Source: Sphingomonas ginsengisoli An et al. 2013
GTDB taxonomy: Bacteria > Pseudomonadota > Alphaproteobacteria > Sphingomonadales > Sphingomonadaceae
Assembly: GCF_009363895.1 (NCBI RefSeq)
Contig: NZ_CP045434.1
Coordinates: forward strand, 2,374,501-2,438,500
Direction: 5' to 3'
Length of the DNA stretch: 64,000 nucleotides
Part shown: positions 21,307-29,456 of the stretch, piece after piece
Numbering within the stretch: position 1 is the first letter of the stretch
How the letters are laid out: each line of letters opens with the position of its first letter
Position numbers and translations under genes: made by a program
Notes under the pieces: model-generated
Told to the model about the DNA's origin: nothing
The model's input: the letters and a program-made list of their open reading frames with translations, nothing else
Databases searched by the model: none

Positions 21307-21573
21307 ATGTCGAACTTTCCGACCCTCGGCGACCTGGGCCTGAAGCACGACCCCGCGGTACGCGGCTACCACGCCGTCTATCGCGAGCATGAGACCAACC
21401 ACTGCCCCGGCTGCGGCCGGACCCACTGGCTGATCGGCCGGATGTCGGCGGAATGTGCCTTCTGCGCCACGGCCCTGCCGCTGGCGGAGGCGAGCACGCG
21501 CCACCATCACGGCCCGACCGTCATCCAGCACCGTAACAAGGACCGCCCGAGCGAACAGGCCTGGGCGGCCTGA
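21307..21573 (+). CDS. small zinc-ribbon protein of unknown function
   Basis: An 88-residue cytosolic protein with four cysteines in two knuckles, CPGC (33-36) and CAFC (50-53), flanked by GRTHWLIGRM, a likely zinc ribbon. The C-terminus is His/Arg-rich (TRHHHGP). ATG 21307 is preceded by AAAGGGAG at a normal distance. It stands alone behind ybbP, so it is probably transcribed separately. I do not recognise a named family. Confidence 0.75.
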   Translation: MSNFPTLGDLGLKHDPAVRGYHAVYREHETNHCPGCGRTHWLIGRMSAECAFCATALPLAEASTRHHHGPTVIQHRNKDRPSEQAWAA

Positions 21574-21658
21574 ACCCCACTCCCCCTCCGGACACACGGC
21601 CCAGTAGCGTCCTGGCCAACAGCCGTCGGGAGGGGAGACTAACCCAACAGGGAAGACG

Positions 21659-22558
21659 TCAGCGCGCCGGTGTCCTGCGAACGGGCACCGGCGCGTTGCA
21701 CAGGTCCACCCCGCCCGCCTGCACGCGGTAGAAATCGTCGTCGCGATTGGCGCGGCGATTGAGGTAAGCGGCGAAGGCGGGGCTGGTCTCGGCGAGATAT
21801 TCGAACTGCGGCCGTTCGCCGGCGGGGAGAGCGCTCGCCAACCGGACCTGCGCGATTTTCCGCGCGACGTTGGCGCCCTTGTAGAAGCCCATCGCCTCGG
21901 TTCCGCGCGGCAGCGCCGCCATCAGCTCGATCCCCTCGACCACCCGCCCGACGATGGCGATGTTGCGGTCGAGCTGGCGCGGCGCCTGGCCGATCACGGC
22001 ATAGAGCTCGCCCCCCATGCCGGTATCGGGATTGAGGTCGCGGCCGACCCCGACGGTGCCGTAGCAATGGGTCAGGCTGACGCTGCCGTCCTTATATTGC
22101 GCGACCGGCCAGCCGCCGGAGAAACCGACCCGGACGGCATAGGGGTCGGGAAAGCCGAGCGGGCGGATGGCGAGGCCGGCGGCGCTGCGGACATATTCGG
22201 CGGGGGGCTTGGCGACGATCCCGGTTGGAAGCGGCTTCTTGTCGTCGTTGGTCCCCCATTGCGCGACATAATTGTCCTGCACCCGGTAGATCGCGCTGCC
22301 GGCCCAGTAGCCGCCGTTGGCCAGCCGCCGGATGTTGGCGACGTGGACCGGGGCGAAGCCGGGGGCGAGCTGGACGATGGTGCGGCCACCGCCCTCGTAG
22401 TCGATGACGAGCAGGTCGTCGGCGGGAATCGCGCGCCAGGCCGAGGCGGGCGCCGCGGCGACGATCTCACCCGGGGTGCGCGGGGGCTTGGCCGGGTCGG
22501 GCGGAGGCATGTGCGCGGCGGCCTGGGCGAGCGCGAGCAAGAAGGTGAGGACGGGCAC
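21659..22558 (-). CDS. periplasmic cyclophilin-type peptidyl-prolyl isomerase
   Basis: A 299-residue exported isomerase. The GTG 22558 start is supported by AGGAG seven bases upstream and yields a leader [15 protein letters not shown]. The cyclophilin fold is recognisable from [33 protein letters not shown] and [18 protein letters not shown]. The family's FxxFHRV and GTxSMA motifs are diverged, as usual for this long periplasmic subgroup, so catalytic rate may be low. It is divergent from purT. Confidence 0.82.
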   Translation of the reverse strand: MPVLTFLLALAQAAAHMPPPDPAKPPRTPGEIVAAAPASAWRAIPADDLLVIDYEGGGRTIVQLAPGFAPVHVANIRRLANGGYWAGSAIYRVQDNYVAQWGTNDDKKPLPTGIVAKPPAEYVRSAAGLAIRPLGFPDPYAVRVGFSGGWPVAQYKDGSVSLTHCYGTVGVGRDLNPDTGMGGELYAVIGQAPRQLDRNIAIVGRVVEGIELMAALPRGTEAMGFYKGANVARKIAQVRLASALPAGERPQFEYLAETSPAFAAYLNRRANRDDDFYRVQAGGVDLCNAPVPVRRTPAR

Positions 22559-22606
22559 GGGCGCACTCCTGATGACGAACCAATGCGCACTTGCTAACCC
22601 GCCGGC

Positions 22607-23776
22607 ATGTTCCTTGCCAGACTGATGCTACTCGGCTCCGGCGAGCTCGGCCGTGAGTTCGCGATCGCCGCCAAGCGGCTCGGCTGCGAAGTGATCGCCT
22701 GCGACCGCTACGAGGGCGCGCCGGCGATGCAGGTCGCCGATGCGCATGAGGTCTTCTCGATGCTCGACGGGGCGGCGCTCCGGGCCGCGGTCGAGCGGCA
22801 TCGGCCCGACGTGATCGTCCCCGAGATCGAGGCGATCGACACCGCGACACTTGGGGCTCTCGAGGCCGAGGGGTGGCGGGTGGCGCCATCGGCCAGGGCC
22901 GCGCAGCTGACCATGAACCGCGACGGCATCCGCGATTTCGCGGCGCAGGAACTGGGGCTCGAGACCAGCCGCTACCGCTTCGCCGAGAGCCGCTCCGAGG
23001 CGCTGGCGGCGATCGACGCGGTCGGCCTGCCGTGCGTGGTCAAGCCGGTGATGTCCTCGTCGGGCAAGGGGCAGAGCGTGGCGCGGACGGCCGCGGAAGT
23101 CGGCGCGGCCTATGACTATGCGGTCGCCAACATGCGCGGCGACCGGCCCCGCGTGATCGTCGAGGAGTTTATCGCCTTCGACAGCGAGATCACGCTGCTG
23201 ACCGTCGCGGCGGCCGACGGAATTCACTTCTGCGACGCCATCGGTCATCGCCAGGAAGCGGGCGACTATCGCGAGAGCTGGCAGCCGGCGGCGTTGAGCG
23301 AGGCGACGCTGCGCTCGGCGCGGAGCCAAGCGGGCAAGGTGGTCGAGGCGCTCGGCGGGCGGGGGCTGTTCGGAGTCGAGTTCTTCATCGCCGGCGAGCG
23401 GGCGATCTTTTCCGAGCTGAGCCCGCGCCCGCACGACACGGGGATGGTGACGCTGATCAGCCAGTCACCCAACGAGTTCGAGCTGCATTTGCGCGCGATC
23501 CTCGGGCTGCCGGTGGCGCCAATCGTCCAGCACGGGCCGGCGGCCTCGGCGGTGATTCTCGCCGATCGGGAGAGCGAGCGGTTTGGGTTCGAAGGGGTGG
23601 GCGAGGCGTTGGCGACGGGGGCGGAGTTGCGGCTGTTCGGCAAGCCCAAGACCCTGCCCAACCGGCGGATGGGGGTGGCGCTGGCGCTGGCCGAGACGAC
23701 CGACGCGGCGGTCCGCAAGGCGAAGGATGCAGCCGGGCGGGTTCGCCTGCGTTATGCCGATGATGAGGGAGCCTGA
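22607..23776 (+). CDS. purT: formate-dependent phosphoribosylglycinamide formyltransferase (GAR transformylase 2)
   Basis: An ATP-grasp enzyme that formylates GAR with formate in step 3 of purine synthesis, as a folate-independent alternative to PurN. At 389 residues it matches the family: nucleotide motif MLLGSGELGREFAIAAKRLG, VIVPEIEAI, ATP-grasp lid SSGKGQSVA, metal/ATP residues in GVEFFIAGE and the SPRPHDTGMVT signature. ATG 22607 is followed closely by the first conserved strand, so the N-terminus is slightly shorter than in E. coli. Confidence 0.95.
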   Translation: MFLARLMLLGSGELGREFAIAAKRLGCEVIACDRYEGAPAMQVADAHEVFSMLDGAALRAAVERHRPDVIVPEIEAIDTATLGALEAEGWRVAPSARAAQLTMNRDGIRDFAAQELGLETSRYRFAESRSEALAAIDAVGLPCVVKPVMSSSGKGQSVARTAAEVGAAYDYAVANMRGDRPRVIVEEFIAFDSEITLLTVAAADGIHFCDAIGHRQEAGDYRESWQPAALSEATLRSARSQAGKVVEALGGRGLFGVEFFIAGERAIFSELSPRPHDTGMVTLISQSPNEFELHLRAILGLPVAPIVQHGPAASAVILADRESERFGFEGVGEALATGAELRLFGKPKTLPNRRMGVALALAETTDAAVRKAKDAAGRVRLRYADDEGA

Positions 23777-23779
23777 CCG

Positions 23780-24205
23780 ATGCGCGAAGTGATTGCGACT
23801 TGTCTGATGCTGAGCCTGGCCGCCTGTGGGAGCGGGAGCCAAGCGCCGGCGCCGGCCAACAACCAGAAGATCGCGGTCCGCAGCGCCGAGCAGGACGCGC
23901 TCCACAACCTCGACACGATGAACCGCGACATCGGCTTGAAGCGCGCGATCCAGGATAGCGGGATGCCGTGCAAGCGCGTCACCAAGTCGGGCTATGTGCA
24001 GGAATACAACACGCTGTCGATGTGGACCGCGTCGTGCGCCGACAAGCGCGACTGGGCGATCTTCGTCGGGCCGGATGGCAGCGCGCAAGTGCGGCCGTGC
24101 CAGGATCTGGCGCAGCTCAAGCTGCCGGCCTGCGTGATCGCGGCCGATCCGACCGGCCGCACGTCACGCGCGCAACAGGGGCATCCGGTCCAGCAGTCGT
24201 CGTAA
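23780..24205 (+). CDS. small putative lipoprotein of unknown function
   Basis: A 141-residue protein with a lipobox LAAC after a short hydrophobic leader, so probably anchored to a membrane on the periplasmic side. Four further cysteines (in MPCKR, TASCADK, RPCQD and PACVI) could form two disulfides. It follows the purT stop by 3 bases and may be co-transcribed, though nothing links it to purines. Family unknown to me. Confidence 0.75.
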   Translation: MREVIATCLMLSLAACGSGSQAPAPANNQKIAVRSAEQDALHNLDTMNRDIGLKRAIQDSGMPCKRVTKSGYVQEYNTLSMWTASCADKRDWAIFVGPDGSAQVRPCQDLAQLKLPACVIAADPTGRTSRAQQGHPVQQSS

Positions 24206-24225
24206 AGGAAGAAGCCGTCAGTGCC

Positions 24226-24525
24226 TCAGTTGCACTGACGGGTCTCTTTATACTCGCCCGTGGCGGTCTTTTCCTTGACCACGACGCAGCTGCCCTGGCG
24301 CAACTCCTCGCGCCAGCTGCCGTCGGGGCGGACCACGCGGTTGCTCGGCCGCGGGACGCGCTGGCCGTTGCAGATCATGTAGTTGAGCCCCGGCGGGGAG
24401 GTGCATTGCGCATTGTTGCCGCCCGGCGCCTGCTGCGCCGAGGCGGTGCCCGCACCAATAGCCCCGGTGAGCCCCAGGGCTCCGAGACCGATCAGGATAC
24501 GGAAAGTCGTCGTCATGGTCGTCAT
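24226..24525 (-). CDS. small secreted protein of unknown function
   Basis: About 99 residues with a signal peptide ending TASAQQ and three cysteines in the mature part (NAQC, YMICN, GSCVVV) plus one at the C-terminus (RQCN). Starts at 24525 or 24516 are both possible: GGAG is 2 bases from the first ATG and 11 from the second. It is convergent with the lipoprotein gene. The sequence PRPSNRVVRPDGSWREEL suggests a compact extracytoplasmic domain. No family recognised. Confidence 0.65.
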   Translation of the reverse strand: MTTMTTTFRILIGLGALGLTGAIGAGTASAQQAPGGNNAQCTSPPGLNYMICNGQRVPRPSNRVVRPDGSWREELRQGSCVVVKEKTATGEYKETRQCN

Positions 24526-24631
24526 CACTCCAGTCCCAACCATATAGGAAGGAACAGCTTAACCGCCAATGGACGGCCAGCCGGTACTGGTGAGCGATGA
24601 ACCGAAGCGGGACACGTGGCCCCGCCGAGCA

Positions 24632-24679
24632 GCTTAGCCTTGCCGGGCGCGCCGGCTAAGCATCCCCCGGATGCTTAGC
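24632..24679 (-). terminator. overlapping, mutually exclusive hairpins at the bL36 stop codon
   Basis: Three copies of one 7-8 base word alternate in orientation: GCTTAGCC (24632-24639), GGCTAAGC (24654-24661) and GCTTAGC (24673-24679). GCTAAGCATCC/GGATGCTTAGC (24655-24665 with 24669-24679) forms a perfect 11-bp stem that contains the bL36 TAA. The alternative stem GGCTAAGC/GCTTAGCC excludes it. No U-tract follows, so this may be a 3' stabiliser or switch rather than a classical terminator. Confidence 0.6.
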
Positions 24680-24800
24680 CCTGACGCGCCTTAAACCGGC
24701 GGTTCGTCTTGTTGATGACGTAGGTGCGGCCGCGGCGACGGATCACGCGGCAATCCCGGTGACGGTCCTTGAGCGACTTGAGCGAGTTGCGAATCTTCAT
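24675..24800 (-). CDS. rpmJ: 50S ribosomal protein bL36
   Basis: A 41-residue protein beginning [19 protein letters not shown] and ending NRRFKARQG, read directly from the minus strand at ATG 24800. It is the Zn-poor (C-minus, YkgO-like) form. Only one of the four zinc-binding positions of the classical form, the Cys in HRDCRV, is kept. Alphaproteobacteria commonly have only this form. The stop codon lies within a perfect hairpin. Confidence 0.92.
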   Translation of the reverse strand: MKIRNSLKSLKDRHRDCRVIRRRGRTYVINKTNRRFKARQG

Positions 24801-24892
24801 GGCCGGGTCTGCCCGTTTCTCTTTAGTCTAGATTGTCAGCTGACGCCCTGACGGGCTTCGGTCGGGGCGCTTATGGGAGGGCTAGGCGAGAG

Positions 24893-25171
24893 TCAAGGTG
24901 AGCGGGGCCGGAGCGGCGGCTGGGCGGGGGCGTCCTGGCGGACGATCTCGACCGAATCGCCGAACGGCTGGCTGTGGATCAGGTGCCCCGCCTCGTCATG
25001 CACCTCGATGCTGTAGCCGAGGTCGAGGCGACCCTCCTGGACGTCGCCCGCCATGCAGTCGCGCGCAGCCTTGAGCGCGGTTTGCGGGATGTCGTGGGCG
25101 GCGACCTCCTGACCGTCGCGGTCGAGCAAGGCGTCGATGTCATCGACGAGATGAAAAAAGAAACGCGGCAC
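24893..25171 (-). CDS. DUF6894 family small protein
   Basis: About 92 residues. The start PRFFFHLVDDIDALLDRDGQ and the body ALKAARDCMAG...YSIEVHDEAGHLIHS match the pattern of the DUF6894 family, common in Sphingomonadales and Rhizobiales and of unknown function. I take GTG 25171, which gives the usual MPRFFFH beginning. ATG 25201 would add ten atypical residues. Stand-alone gene divergent from the Crp-like regulator. Confidence 0.72.
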   Translation of the reverse strand: MPRFFFHLVDDIDALLDRDGQEVAAHDIPQTALKAARDCMAGDVQEGRLDLGYSIEVHDEAGHLIHSQPFGDSVEIVRQDAPAQPPLRPRSP

Positions 25172-25406
25172 GACCAGACTTTCAGGCACCGGCCGGCACA
25201 TCCTGGCCGATGGTCCAAGTCAGCGCCGCAACGCTCGAATGGTTCCGGCGTTTAGCATGGGTTAGGTAGTCCTTGGTCCGGGTTTGAGACAAACCAACTT
25301 GGGTTAGGGAGCCGCCGTCCGCCGCCAGCTAGGCCCGCCCGCATGCCCGCGGACGAACGCTGCCCGGCCGCGGCGGTCAACAGGGCGCGGTTGCGGGGTC
25401 AGGCCG

Positions 25407-26162
25407 GTGCAGGATCAAACCAGTTCGTCGACGCTCGGGCCGCTGGTGACGAAGCTCGCCTACCGCTCTCCGCTCGACGATGACGACCGCGCCGCGGTGC
25501 TGCGGCTGCCGTGCACCATCGAGGCGATGGAGCGCGGCCAGTTCCTGATCCGTGAGGGTGAGCCGCCGCGCACCACCTGCGTGATGCTGCGCGGCTATTC
25601 GATCCGCTCCAAGCTGGTCGCCAGCGGGGAGCGCCAGATCGTCGGCATCCACATGAAGGGCGAGGCGGTCGACCTGCAGAACTCGCTGCTCGAGGTCGCC
25701 GATCACAGCGTCCAGATGCTGACCGCCGGGCGGGTTGCGATGATCCCGCGCGAGGCGGTGATCCAGCTGACCCTCGACCGGCCGCGGGTGGCGCGGGCGA
25801 TGTGGCTCGACACGCTGGTCGATGCCTCGCTGTTCCGCGAGTGGATAGCCAACGTCGGGCGGCGCGACGCGCGGACCCGGATCGCGCACCTATTGTGCGA
25901 GTTCGCGGTGCGGCTGCGGGTGGCGGGGCTCGCCAGTGACACGCATTACGAGTTGCCGATGACGCAGGAGCAGATCGCCGACGCGACCGGGCTGACTCCC
26001 GTCCACGTCAACCGCAGTTTGAAGCTGCTCGAGCAGGAGGAACTGATCCGCCGGCCCAATCCGCGCGCGATCTGGATCGGCGACTGGCGCGCGCTGGCGG
26101 CGGCGGGCGACTTCGACCCGACCTACCTCCACCTGCGCCTGAACGAGCCCGCGCTGCAGTAG
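25407..26162 (+). CDS. Crp/Fnr family transcriptional regulator
   Basis: A 251-residue DNA-binding regulator. It has an N-terminal cyclic-nucleotide-binding-type beta roll (about 30-150, with GQFLIREGEPP) and a C-terminal winged helix with MTQEQIADATGLTPVHVNRSLKLLEQ (about 190-216). The sensor domain lacks the Cys cluster of FNR, and the RxS phosphate-binding motif of CRP is not evident, so its ligand is unknown. GTG 25407 is the only reasonable start. This group (CooA/FixK/NnrR relatives) is very numerous in sphingomonads. Confidence 0.88.
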   Translation: MQDQTSSSTLGPLVTKLAYRSPLDDDDRAAVLRLPCTIEAMERGQFLIREGEPPRTTCVMLRGYSIRSKLVASGERQIVGIHMKGEAVDLQNSLLEVADHSVQMLTAGRVAMIPREAVIQLTLDRPRVARAMWLDTLVDASLFREWIANVGRRDARTRIAHLLCEFAVRLRVAGLASDTHYELPMTQEQIADATGLTPVHVNRSLKLLEQEELIRRPNPRAIWIGDWRALAAAGDFDPTYLHLRLNEPALQ

Positions 26163-26165
26163 CGC

Positions 26166-27818
26166 CTAGCGCGCGGCCTTGGGCTGATCGGGCGCGAAGG
26201 CCTTGCCGAAATAGCTGTCGGCATACCAGCGCGGACGCTGGCCGGTGTCGGCAAGGTCGCGCGAGATGCGGTAGTTCAATTCGGCGTAGCGGGCGAGCTG
26301 GTCCCACTCGATCGCCTGGGTGAGATCGTCGCGGACCTGGTGGTAGCGGGTCGCGAAGAAATCGTCCCACACGCCCTTGCCGCGCCCGCCGAAGCCGGTC
26401 GCCAGCAGGATGGCGGGGACGCCGCGCTTGGCGAGCGTGTAATGGTCGGAGCGGACGAAGATCGACTGCTCGGGCATCGGGTCGGGCGAGACCTTGACCC
26501 CCATGCTGCCGGCGGCGGCGGCGACGGTTTTCGCGACCGTGTTGTGCGGCGCGCCGAAGGCGATCACGTCGACGAAGGGGTAAAGGGGGAGCGGCATGTC
26601 GAGGTCGACCGCCGCCGCGACCTGGCCGAGCGGCACGGTCGGGTGCGCCGCCCAATAATCGGCGCCGAGCAGGCCCAGTTCCTCGCCGGTGTTGGCGATG
26701 AACAGCACCGAGCGGCGCGGCGGCTTGCCCGAGGCGACGAACTCGCGCGCGGCCTCGAGCATGGTCGCGACCCCGGCGCCATTGTCGAGCGCGCCATTGT
26801 AGATGGCGTCCTCGCCGGGCTTGGCGTCCTTCCTGATCCCGAGGTGGTCGAGGTGGCCCATCAGCACGACATATTCGGTCTTGAGGCTGCGGTCGGTGCC
26901 GGGGAGCAGGGCGATCACCTCGGGGCTGGTGAAGTCCTCCCAGCGGCTGTTGGCCTCGACCCCGAGGGTGCCCGGAAGCGCGAAACCGGCGGGACCCTTG
27001 CCGCCGCGCGCGGCCTCGGCGCGGACCTGCTCGAGCGTCTTGGGGGCGCCGGCGAAGAGCTGGGCGGCGGCGGCGTTGGAGACCGCCATCCGCAGGCGCA
27101 GGCCCTTGGGGGTGCTGCCCGCCTCGCCGCTCGCATCGACCCAGTCGGTCGCCGAACCGCGCGCATATTGGCCGAGCCGGCTGCTGCTGCCGGTGCGCCC
27201 GATCTCGATCAGCCCGACGGCGCCGGCGCGGGCGGCCATCTGCGCTTTCACCGACGAGAGGTGGGCGGCGACCTCGGTGTCCATGCCGGGCGGGGTGCCC
27301 TCGAGCACGACCACCGTCTTGCCGGCGACGTCGAGGCCCTTGAAGTCGTCCTGGCCGAGCGCCGGATCGCTAAGGCCGTAGCCGGCGAACACCAGCGGCG
27401 CGGTGAACTTTCGCTGCTTCTCGGTCAGGCTGGGGCGGAGGGCGACGTCGGTGCCCCACGCCAGCCGGGCGACCTTGCCGCCGCTGGTCAGGCTGACCAC
27501 CGGATTGCCGTCATGCGCCGCGCGGCGGAGCGGCACGCGCTGGAACCAGCCGCCGTCGGCGCCGCCGGGCTGGAGGCCGAGCGCGCGGAACTGGGCGGCG
27601 ACGTAGCGGGCGGCGATCTCATGCCCCCGCGCGCCGGTGGCGCGGCCTTCGAGCAGGTCGTCGGCGAGGAACTCGACATGGGCCCGGACGCGGTTGGCGG
27701 CGGCGGCGAGCTCGGGCGAGACCGCGGCTGGCGCGGGCGCGGGTGCGGGCGCCGGGGCCGGCGCGGCGGCGAGCAGGGCGAGGGCGGCGAGCGGCGCGAA
27801 CGCGAGCGTGAAACGGAT
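26166..27818 (-). CDS. secreted M28 family metallopeptidase (apparent AUC start)
   Basis: A 550-residue exported zinc aminopeptidase with a PA-domain insert (about 110-270, AGYGLSDPALGQDD, GKTVVVLEG). Metal ligands are complete: MGHLDHLG (His, Asp), NGALDNGAG (Asp), NTGEELG (Glu-Glu), VDLDMP (Asp) and SDHYTLAKRG (His). The natural signal peptide begins RFTLAFAPLAALALLAAAP, but its preceding codon is ATC (27818-27816), eight bases after a perfect AGGAG. The next in-frame start, GTG 27905, lies inside galE and adds a 29-residue His/Arg-rich leader without a ribosome site. I therefore infer an AUC start. An (Ala-Pro)n run follows the signal peptide. Confidence 0.85.
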   Translation of the reverse strand: MRFTLAFAPLAALALLAAAPAPAPAPAPAPAAVSPELAAAANRVRAHVEFLADDLLEGRATGARGHEIAARYVAAQFRALGLQPGGADGGWFQRVPLRRAAHDGNPVVSLTSGGKVARLAWGTDVALRPSLTEKQRKFTAPLVFAGYGLSDPALGQDDFKGLDVAGKTVVVLEGTPPGMDTEVAAHLSSVKAQMAARAGAVGLIEIGRTGSSSRLGQYARGSATDWVDASGEAGSTPKGLRLRMAVSNAAAAQLFAGAPKTLEQVRAEAARGGKGPAGFALPGTLGVEANSRWEDFTSPEVIALLPGTDRSLKTEYVVLMGHLDHLGIRKDAKPGEDAIYNGALDNGAGVATMLEAAREFVASGKPPRRSVLFIANTGEELGLLGADYWAAHPTVPLGQVAAAVDLDMPLPLYPFVDVIAFGAPHNTVAKTVAAAAGSMGVKVSPDPMPEQSIFVRSDHYTLAKRGVPAILLATGFGGRGKGVWDDFFATRYHQVRDDLTQAIEWDQLARYAELNYRISRDLADTGQRPRWYADSYFGKAFAPDQPKAAR

Positions 27819-27823
27819 GGGGG

Positions 27824-28819
27824 CTACTCCTGGCCGGCGAGCCGCCGCTCGAAGGCGAGCGCGGTGCCGATGATGTGCTCGATGGCGTCGTGCCTGGGGC
27901 TCCACCCGAGCCGTTCGACGAGGCGGCGGTTGGAAGCGACCAATTGCGGCGGATCGCCCGCGCGGCGCGGCCCCATCCGCCGCTCGACCGGGGCGCCGTT
28001 CACCTTGTCCAAGGCATCGAGCATCTCGAGCACCGAGAAGCCGCGGCCGTAGCCGCAGTTCATGGTGAGGTTCTCGTCCGGGTTGGCGATCAGCGCCTTC
28101 AGCGCCGCGACGTGCGCGTCGGCGAGGTCGGAGACGTGGATATAGTCGCGGATGCAGGTGCCGTCGGGGGTCGGGTAATCGGTGCCGAACACGTCGACGT
28201 GGCTGCGCTTGCCGATGGCGGCCTCGCAGGCGACCTTGAGGAGGTGGGTCGCGCCCTTGCTCGCCTGGCCCGAGCGGCCCTGCGGGTCGGCGCCGGCGAC
28301 GTTGAAGTAGCGCAGCGCGCCATAGTTGAAGCCGTGCGCCGCCGAGCAGTCGCGTAGCATCACCTCGGTCATCAGCTTGGACGAGCCATAGGGGTTGATC
28401 GGGAGCTTGGGGTCCTCCTCGTCGACCGGGACCTTCTCGGGCGCGCCATAGGTGGCGGCGGTCGAGGAGAAGAGGATGTGGCGGATGCCGCAGGCGACCG
28501 CGCTCTCGATCAGGCTGTGCGAGGCGACGGTGTTGTTGCGATAATATTTGAGCGGGTTGGTGACGCTCTCGGGGACCACGATCGAGCCCGCGAAATGCAT
28601 GATCGCGCCGATCTGCTGCTCGCGCAGATAGCCCTCGAGCGCGGGCTTGTCGGCGACATCGGCCTGGAGGAAGGGCACGCCCTCGGGCACTACCTCGCGC
28701 CGCCCGTTCGAAAGGTCGTCGATCACCGCTACCGGCCAGCCCATGTCGTGCAAGGCAAGGACGGCGTGACTGCCGATGTAGCCGGCGCCGCCGGTGACGA
28801 GAACGGTGGGAGAGGTCAT
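27824..28819 (-). CDS. galE: UDP-glucose 4-epimerase
   Basis: Interconverts UDP-glucose and UDP-galactose with bound NAD+; supplies galactose units for surface polysaccharides. The 331-residue SDR protein has the NAD motif VTGGAGYIGSH at its start and the catalytic YGSSK (about 149-153) preceded by SSTAATYG. The length is normal. The TAG stop lies 5 bases before the AUC of the M28 gene, and the AGGAG for that gene is formed by the last galE codons, so the two are translationally close. Confidence 0.95.
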   Translation of the reverse strand: MTSPTVLVTGGAGYIGSHAVLALHDMGWPVAVIDDLSNGRREVVPEGVPFLQADVADKPALEGYLREQQIGAIMHFAGSIVVPESVTNPLKYYRNNTVASHSLIESAVACGIRHILFSSTAATYGAPEKVPVDEEDPKLPINPYGSSKLMTEVMLRDCSAAHGFNYGALRYFNVAGADPQGRSGQASKGATHLLKVACEAAIGKRSHVDVFGTDYPTPDGTCIRDYIHVSDLADAHVAALKALIANPDENLTMNCGYGRGFSVLEMLDALDKVNGAPVERRMGPRRAGDPPQLVASNRRLVERLGWSPRHDAIEHIIGTALAFERRLAGQE

Positions 28820-28941
28820 GGCTGCCGTCGCTAGCGGAGGCGGGCGGAACTTGCCAATCCCCGCTTCACCGCGGGCAACGAAACCCGTTGGTAACCGGCG
28901 CGGGTGTAGCGCGGGGCTTCGTTCGGAAGGGGGACGAAGCG

Positions 28942-29373
28942 ATGTCAGTGCGGTTGGGGAGCGCGGCGCTGGTGGCGGCCGCGGCGGGGTGCTTGAGTGG
29001 CTGCGGCCCGAACTGGGTGCCCGCCAAGGGAAGCATCACGCGGATCGACCGCGCCTGCGAGATCATCGAGACCAGCCGCACCCCGGTCGACGACCCGCGC
29101 GAGCCGGGGAAACAGCTCGATGCGTCGAAGGAACGCCACTACACCGGCGAGTGCGCCGACGTCGCCGAGTGGGACAAGGTCCGCACCAAGCACAGCAAGA
29201 AGGTCGAGGGCGAGGCGACGGTGGCGGTGATGTACACCCGCGCCGACGGCCAGACCGGCTCGGGCGAATTGCACTTCGACGGCGGCGACCCCGAATTCTA
29301 CGATCTCCGCTACGGCGACGATGTGAACGTGCTGGTCGACCCTGAGAATCCGGCGCACCTGCGCAAGGCCTGA
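28942..29373 (+). CDS. small putative lipoprotein
   Basis: A 143-residue protein with lipobox LSGC after a hydrophobic leader. The mature part is polar, with a pair of cysteines (DRACEII and TGECADV) and a C-terminal beta-rich segment (AVMYTRADGQTGSGELHFDGG). ATG 28942 follows GGAAGGGGGACGAAGCG. Family unknown to me. The Cys pair and size suggest a disulfide-bonded periplasmic domain. Confidence 0.75.
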   Translation: MSVRLGSAALVAAAAGCLSGCGPNWVPAKGSITRIDRACEIIETSRTPVDDPREPGKQLDASKERHYTGECADVAEWDKVRTKHSKKVEGEATVAVMYTRADGQTGSGELHFDGGDPEFYDLRYGDDVNVLVDPENPAHLRKA

Positions 29374-29456
29374 CGGGGGGCGCGGAACGACGGGCTTTCC
29401 TCAACCGGCGGGGCTGACTATCAGGCCCGCGTCTTTCCATTCACCGGTTGAGGTTC

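Noticed and set aside
21574..21650. CTCCCCCTCCG ... CGGGAGGGGAG imperfect inverted repeat after the zinc-ribbon gene
   Set aside because: Long loop of about 40 bases, mismatches and no T-run; not a credible terminator.
25270..25300. TTGAG-ACAA-ACCAA resembling an FNR/CRP box before the Crp-family gene
   Set aside because: Right half does not match the consensus ATCAA and the site lies over 100 bases from the start; too weak to list.
27725..27775. (Ala-Pro)n run in the M28 peptidase read as a possible tandem repeat array
   Set aside because: It is a short low-complexity linker after the signal peptide, common in exported proteins of GC-rich bacteria.
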